From JAABRU01 sp964505535 (GTDB lineage: Bacteria; Desulfobacterota; Desulfobacteria; Desulfobacterales; Desulfococcaceae), in NCBI GenBank assembly GCA_964505535.1, contig CAZDIU010000102.1, positions 1-15,522 on the forward strand: a stretch of DNA of 15,522 nucleotides, in the 5' to 3' direction. Position numbers and translations under genes: made by a program. Positions 12,233 to 15,522 of the stretch are shown here, in pieces. The notes below the pieces were generated by a model, which was not told the DNA's origin, ran no database searches, and saw only the letters and a list, made by a program, of their open reading frames with translations. The stretch's first letter is position 1. Each line of letters opens with the position of its first letter.

Positions 12233-13903
12233 TTACGGCAACTGCTCTGTATCATCATTTTTATGAAGAAAATCAATCATCAGCTTCGTCATATCTCCGG
12301 TATGGTTGAAATAGCCTTTGACCGTATTGTGAATCCCCTCTTCAATCTTATTGCTTTTGTCCAGGTCGGCAATACTTTCAGCTTCAGCTTTCTGCTCTTT
12401 GATTTTTGCAATGAACATCCGATCCTGCTTTACCTTCATCTCAAAAAACTCATTGAAGGTGTTCAGCAGTTCGGATTTGTGCCTGCCGAGTTTTCCCATT
12501 TCCTGCTTTATGCTTTCATACTGCAAACCCTTCACAGCGGTCTGTTCTCTGATTTCTTTCATTTTCTCAATGGCTTTCCGCTCAACCCCCTCATAATCCG
12601 CAGCAGACAGGCGGTATGTTTCCAGTTTCAGTTCATACGCGTCCTTGCGGGGAATCACTTTCCAGAGAATGGGCAGGATATCCAGCAGGATAAAAATGGA
12701 GGTCAGCAGCCAGTTCCATTTTCTCACATTGAAATTGTTCTGACTCAGCTCATCCAGAGCATTGCTGCGGGCCAGAAAATCCATTGCGGCTTTGCTTTCC
12801 AGGGCCTGCACTTTTTCATCTCTGAGATTTCTGAGCCGGGCAATCTCATTTTTTCTGTCTTCCATCAGACTGCTGTTTCTTGCTGTTAGGGCAGCAAGTT
12901 CGCTTTTCCCGAATTCCACAGACTCTTTTTTCATGCCAAAATCTGCTTTTTCCCTTTCCGCAGCATGGGCAAGCTGCTCTTCCAGCCTGCGGTACTGTTC
13001 TTCGCTTTTCTGTATCTGATCGTTGAGACTTTCAATCTTGAGTTCAATGGATCGGGCAACCGGCCCATGTCCCTTTCTGCCGGTGCGGGTGCTGCTGCCT
13101 GCAATTTCATCTGAGAGTTCCTCATGGGATTTGTTCAGTTCCTTTCTCAGTTCTGAAATTTCCTTTGCCGTGTTTGCCACTTCCTTTCTCAACTCAGAGA
13201 GTTCCCTGCTTTCACCTGCCTGATTCACATGGGCCAGGGCATTTCCCTTTTCACTGATCTCCGTGTTCAGCTTTGCGACTTCCGCTTCAATGGCATCAAT
13301 TTTCTCATTGTAATCTTTGCGGATTTCCTCTTTTCTGCCTTCATTGCGGGAAAAAATATGCTCCTCAATGTTGTCGCTGAACAGCCGCAGCACAATGGGA
13401 TGGGCTATGGCATAGGCTATAAAAACCGCAATAATCAGACGGCTGAAAACCGAAAAGGAAAAAATGTCTCTGAACAGAGAATTGCCTTTGTCAAAGGTGA
13501 TGATCAGATAGCGATCTATGTTCAGGATGATCAGTCCCCACAGAAACCCGAAACATACGGACAGGAACAGATGATCCCTGAATATGGTGGAAAAAAAATA
13601 AGTTCCGGACCACAGGGCCAGCACGGCAGGCGTGAGTACCAGCCATCCCAGCGCGATGTATTTTGTCTTTGTGCTTTTGGAACAGTCTTTCAGAAGTTCC
13701 GGATCCGTACCGCTGCAGAAAAGAAAAAAGCGTTCCATGTCAGAAAGTTTGGGGAAACGGATACGGCCCATCATATGGAAAAATGCACGCAGTCTGCTGC
13801 CAATAAAAGTGAAAAAAGACACCATCATCCTCCGGAGGCCGGAAGAATCCTTTGTGCCTGATGATTCATTTGATTTCCGATACTTTTCGTTCCAGGTTTT
13901 CAA
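12233..13903 (-). CDS. DUF4407 membrane protein with long coiled coil
   Basis: A 556-residue protein with the DUF4407 pattern: a FLFCSGTDPELLKDCSKSTKTKY-like entry (residues 60-82), three membrane helices (about 82-104, 112-130, 154-172) with FGFLWGLIILNIDRYLI, then IAHPIVLRLF. A long charged coiled coil (about 180-390) follows, interrupted by a Gly/Ser/Thr-rich stretch GSSTRTGRKGHGPVARS (269-285) typical of the family. A fourth membrane helix is at about 396-417, with a cytoplasmic helical tail to the end. Function of the family is not established. The TTG start at 13903 has AGAGGG six bases upstream and overlaps the upstream gene by 38 bases; an ATG at 13828 directly behind CGGAGG is an alternative that removes 25 residues. 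Coupling to the 189-aa gene suggests the two act together. The sequence shows neither an enzyme motif nor a pore signature. Confidence 0.8.
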   Translation of the reverse strand: MKTWNEKYRKSNESSGTKDSSGLRRMMVSFFTFIGSRLRAFFHMMGRIRFPKLSDMERFFLFCSGTDPELLKDCSKSTKTKYIALGWLVLTPAVLALWSGTYFFSTIFRDHLFLSVCFGFLWGLIILNIDRYLIITFDKGNSLFRDIFSFSVFSRLIIAVFIAYAIAHPIVLRLFSDNIEEHIFSRNEGRKEEIRKDYNEKIDAIEAEVAKLNTEISEKGNALAHVNQAGESRELSELRKEVANTAKEISELRKELNKSHEELSDEIAGSSTRTGRKGHGPVARSIELKIESLNDQIQKSEEQYRRLEEQLAHAAEREKADFGMKKESVEFGKSELAALTARNSSLMEDRKNEIARLRNLRDEKVQALESKAAMDFLARSNALDELSQNNFNVRKWNWLLTSIFILLDILPILWKVIPRKDAYELKLETYRLSAADYEGVERKAIEKMKEIREQTAVKGLQYESIKQEMGKLGRHKSELLNTFNEFFEMKVKQDRMFIAKIKEQKAEAESIADLDKSNKIEEGIHNTVKGYFNHTGDMTKLMIDFLHKNDDTEQLP

Positions 13904-14435
13904 TGAAGCCCTCTAAGATTTTCTGTATGGTTTTAAAATAAATCTCCACCTCGGTTTTCATGGATGCCCCCGCATACTCATATAATACAGGGATATCCCG
14001 GTACTGTTCCAGTTCCAGGAACTGGGATTTCATGTTCTGCAGAAATTTCCTTCTGCCGGATGCAATGGTTTCCGAGATTTCCTCTATTTTTTCATTGGCA
14101 AATCCGGCCAGACGGGTCTGCAGTTCCATGCCGATGGGAGCAGCAAGCGCATCAGCCAGGCGTCTGGCGATTTCCAGTTTCACATTTGCATAAAATTCAA
14201 AAAATATCTCCCTTTTATGGAAAATCATCTTCATTTTTTCCACAGTCAGCCGGTTTTCCTCTTTCTGCGCTGCGGAAGGGAAAATCCGGGCAAGCAGTCC
14301 GGGCTGTTTGTTGAGTTCCTCTGTGATTTCCCGAAGGAAGCGGTCATTCTCGCAGCCCAGATACTGTTCCAGTTTTTCAGCTATCAGATTCAAATCTGCT
14401 GAAAAATCAAAATAATGTGATACCAGATATGTCAT
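13866..14435 (-). CDS. Soluble helical protein of unknown family, coupled to DUF4407
   Basis: A 189-residue protein from the ATG at 14435, preceded by AAGGAAGG. The frame extends to a TTG at 14519, but the extra 28 residues have no better start signal. I do not recognise the family. It appears almost entirely alpha-helical and charged, with no signal peptide or membrane segment. It contains an amphipathic stretch KLEIARRLADALAAPIGMELQTRLAGFANEKI in its middle (about 85-115) and a C-terminal helix ILEGFIENLERKVSEIK. Its 3' end overlaps the DUF4407 start by 38 bases, so the two are translationally coupled. It could be a cytoplasmic partner that docks on the DUF4407 coiled coil; this is inferred from context only. 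Confidence 0.7.
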   Translation of the reverse strand: MTYLVSHYFDFSADLNLIAEKLEQYLGCENDRFLREITEELNKQPGLLARIFPSAAQKEENRLTVEKMKMIFHKREIFFEFYANVKLEIARRLADALAAPIGMELQTRLAGFANEKIEEISETIASGRRKFLQNMKSQFLELEQYRDIPVLYEYAGASMKTEVEIYFKTIQKILEGFIENLERKVSEIK

Positions 14436-14541
14436 TGGCCTTCCTTGATTTTGGAGACAGGGTGGCAAACACCCGCGCATATTGCCTGCAATTTTACCTG
14501 AGCGCGTGCCGTGAAGCAACAGATTTTTTTCCTTATCATCA

Positions 14542-14561
14542 TTTCCGGAAATTTCCGGAAA
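14542..14561. promoter_or_regulatory. 20-bp perfect palindrome, possible operator
   Basis: TTTCCGGAAATTTCCGGAAA is its own reverse complement and consists of two TTTCCGGAAA half-palindromes in tandem. It lies in a divergent intergenic region. A related sequence, TTTCCGGAAATTTCTCCGGA, occurs at 9760-9779 upstream of rseP. Short TTTCCGG strings are frequent in this DNA, which weakens the case. Confidence 0.45.
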
Positions 14562-14620
14562 GGGAAAAGCAATAATTTATCTCATAAATGAAAAAATGCT
14601 TTCCCGCTTCAATCCCTGTA

Positions 14621-14650
14621 TTGACTTTCTGCACAGCAATGACGTATAAG
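14621..14650 (+). promoter_or_regulatory. Candidate sigma-70 promoter for the cation exchanger gene
   Basis: TTGACT (14621-14626) and TATAAG (14645-14650) are separated by 18 bases, on the plus strand, about 100 bases before the ATG at 14749. Both hexamers differ from consensus by one base. Confidence 0.5.
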
Positions 14651-14748
14651 TATTTTCTGCGTATTTTTCAATCCGTTTTCCGGATGTCCGTCATTAAGAT
14701 GCAATGTTTTATATATCAGACAGTTGTGGACGCCAAAAGGAGAAAAGC

Positions 14749-15522
14749 ATGACAGCCCTGGCAAGTTTTTCCGTTATGGTTATCGCCATTTACATTCTTT
14801 CCCTTATCACCGAGGATTTTTTCATTAAAAGCCTGGATCAGATTTCAGCCCGGTGGAAACTGCCGTCAAACGTGGCAGGTGCTTCGCTTATGGCTGCGGG
14901 TTCCTCTGCGCCTGAACTTTCCATTGCCATTCTTTCCCTGTTCAGGGAAGGCGGAGCGCACAGCGATGTGGGTGTGGGAACCATTGTCGGTTCAGCAATC
15001 TTTAATATCCTCATCATCACCGGATTCTCAGCCATTGTCCGGGAAGCCAAAGTCACCCTGCCGGCCATTGTGCGGGACACGGTTTTTTATCTCATCAGCA
15101 TCATTCTGCTGATGGCTGTGTTCTGGGATGGCCGGATCGAGGTGCAGGAATGTCTGGTATTTATCTTTGCCTACTGCGCATATATCGCATTTCTGCTGTT
15201 TTTTTCCCCGGAAGAGGAGCCGGAAATGGAGATACATCCGAAAATGCCCCGTGAAGGATTTTTGGGAAAAATGAACGCGATGTTCAGCCGTATGATCGCT
15301 CTGGCTGCCGGGGATGCGGAAAAAACATATATCCGGGCTTTTTTTGTATCCATCCTTTTCATCATCGGACTGAGCTGGATTCTGGTGGATCAGGCTGTGA
15401 TTTTTGCCAATGCAGTCGGGCTGCCGCCCGTCATCGTGGCTCTGACCCTTCTGGCTGGCGGCACTTCCGCACCGGATCTGATTTCTTCCATAGTGGTGTC
15501 AAAGCAGGGACGGGGAAGCATG
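14749..15522 (+). CDS. CaCA-family sodium/calcium exchanger, N-terminal 258 residues (open at window edge)
   Basis: The frame starts at the ATG at 14749 behind AAAAGGAGAAAAGC and runs without a stop to the last base, so the gene continues beyond the window. It encodes an integral inner-membrane exchanger of the Ca2+:cation antiporter superfamily. The first alpha repeat is clear: GASLMAAGSSAPELSIAILS (44-63), with the cation-binding Glu56, then GVGTIVGSAIFNILIITG (75-92). Further membrane helices follow (about 110-125, 134-152, 196-214) around a short acidic cytoplasmic loop (SPEEEPEMEIHPK, 153-165). The second repeat begins at the right edge: ALTLLAGGTSAPDLISSIV (231-249) with Asp243. The E/D pair in GSSAPE and GTSAPD resembles K+-dependent (NCKX-type) exchangers more than the GTSLPE pattern of typical bacterial YrbG proteins. 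Ions transported cannot be decided from this fragment. Confidence 0.9.
   Translation, partial: MTALASFSVMVIAIYILSLITEDFFIKSLDQISARWKLPSNVAGASLMAAGSSAPELSIAILSLFREGGAHSDVGVGTIVGSAIFNILIITGFSAIVREAKVTLPAIVRDTVFYLISIILLMAVFWDGRIEVQECLVFIFAYCAYIAFLLFFSPEEEPEMEIHPKMPREGFLGKMNAMFSRMIALAAGDAEKTYIRAFFVSILFIIGLSWILVDQAVIFANAVGLPPVIVALTLLAGGTSAPDLISSIVVSKQGRGSM

Larger units (their letters stand above)
14436..14748. other. Divergent promoter region between the DUF4407 operon and the exchanger gene
   Basis: No gene. It contains the 20-bp perfect palindrome at 14542-14561, roughly 105-125 bases upstream of the 189-aa start and 190-205 bases upstream of the exchanger start, and a candidate plus-strand promoter at 14621-14650. 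A regulator bound at the palindrome could act on either gene. Confidence 0.6.

Overview
The window looks like chromosomal DNA of a Gram-negative anaerobe, most likely a member of the Desulfobacterota (Desulfobacterales-like). The support is a PurS-PurL fusion followed by a separate PurQ, a dxr/rseP neighbourhood, moderate GC, and a C-rich hairpin repeat in an intergenic gap. This placement is inferred from gene content, not from any marker search.

Layout. (1) 1-1355 is an AT-rich accessory edge. It holds the C-terminal end of an IS4-type transposase, a VapB-like antitoxin whose PIN toxin is cut after about 12 codons, and, converging from the other strand, a UPF0175 antitoxin whose DUF3368 toxin has lost its middle. 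(2) 1356-8280, minus strand, reads in order: a 963-aa N6-adenine methyltransferase of type IIG-like architecture, a small possibly frame-disrupted ORF, purL (PurS-PurL fusion) and purQ. PurL and PurQ together make formylglycinamidine synthase, step 4 of purine synthesis. A strong hairpin follows purQ. (3) 8281-8558 carries a nested inverted-repeat element that may also serve as the rseP terminator. (4) 8559-11920, minus strand, holds dxr (first committed step of MEP isoprenoid synthesis) and rseP (site-2 protease). They are separated by an unrecognised 222-aa gene with its own TATAAT box and a near-perfect ribosome binding site. (5) 12233-14435, minus strand, is a coupled two-gene operon: a soluble 189-aa protein of unknown family and a DUF4407 membrane protein with a long coiled coil between transmembrane segments 3 and 4. 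(6) 14749 to the right edge, plus strand, is the start of a cation/Ca2+ exchanger, open at the window end.

Nearly everything from 823 to 14435 is on the minus strand. The core metabolic genes (purLQ, dxr, rseP) look intact. The more unusual material is the pair of decayed toxin-antitoxin modules, the methyltransferase placed upstream of purL, the unknown gene inside dxr-rseP, and the DUF4407 operon. The DUF4407 operon is the best candidate for an undescribed system, but nothing in the sequence proves its function.
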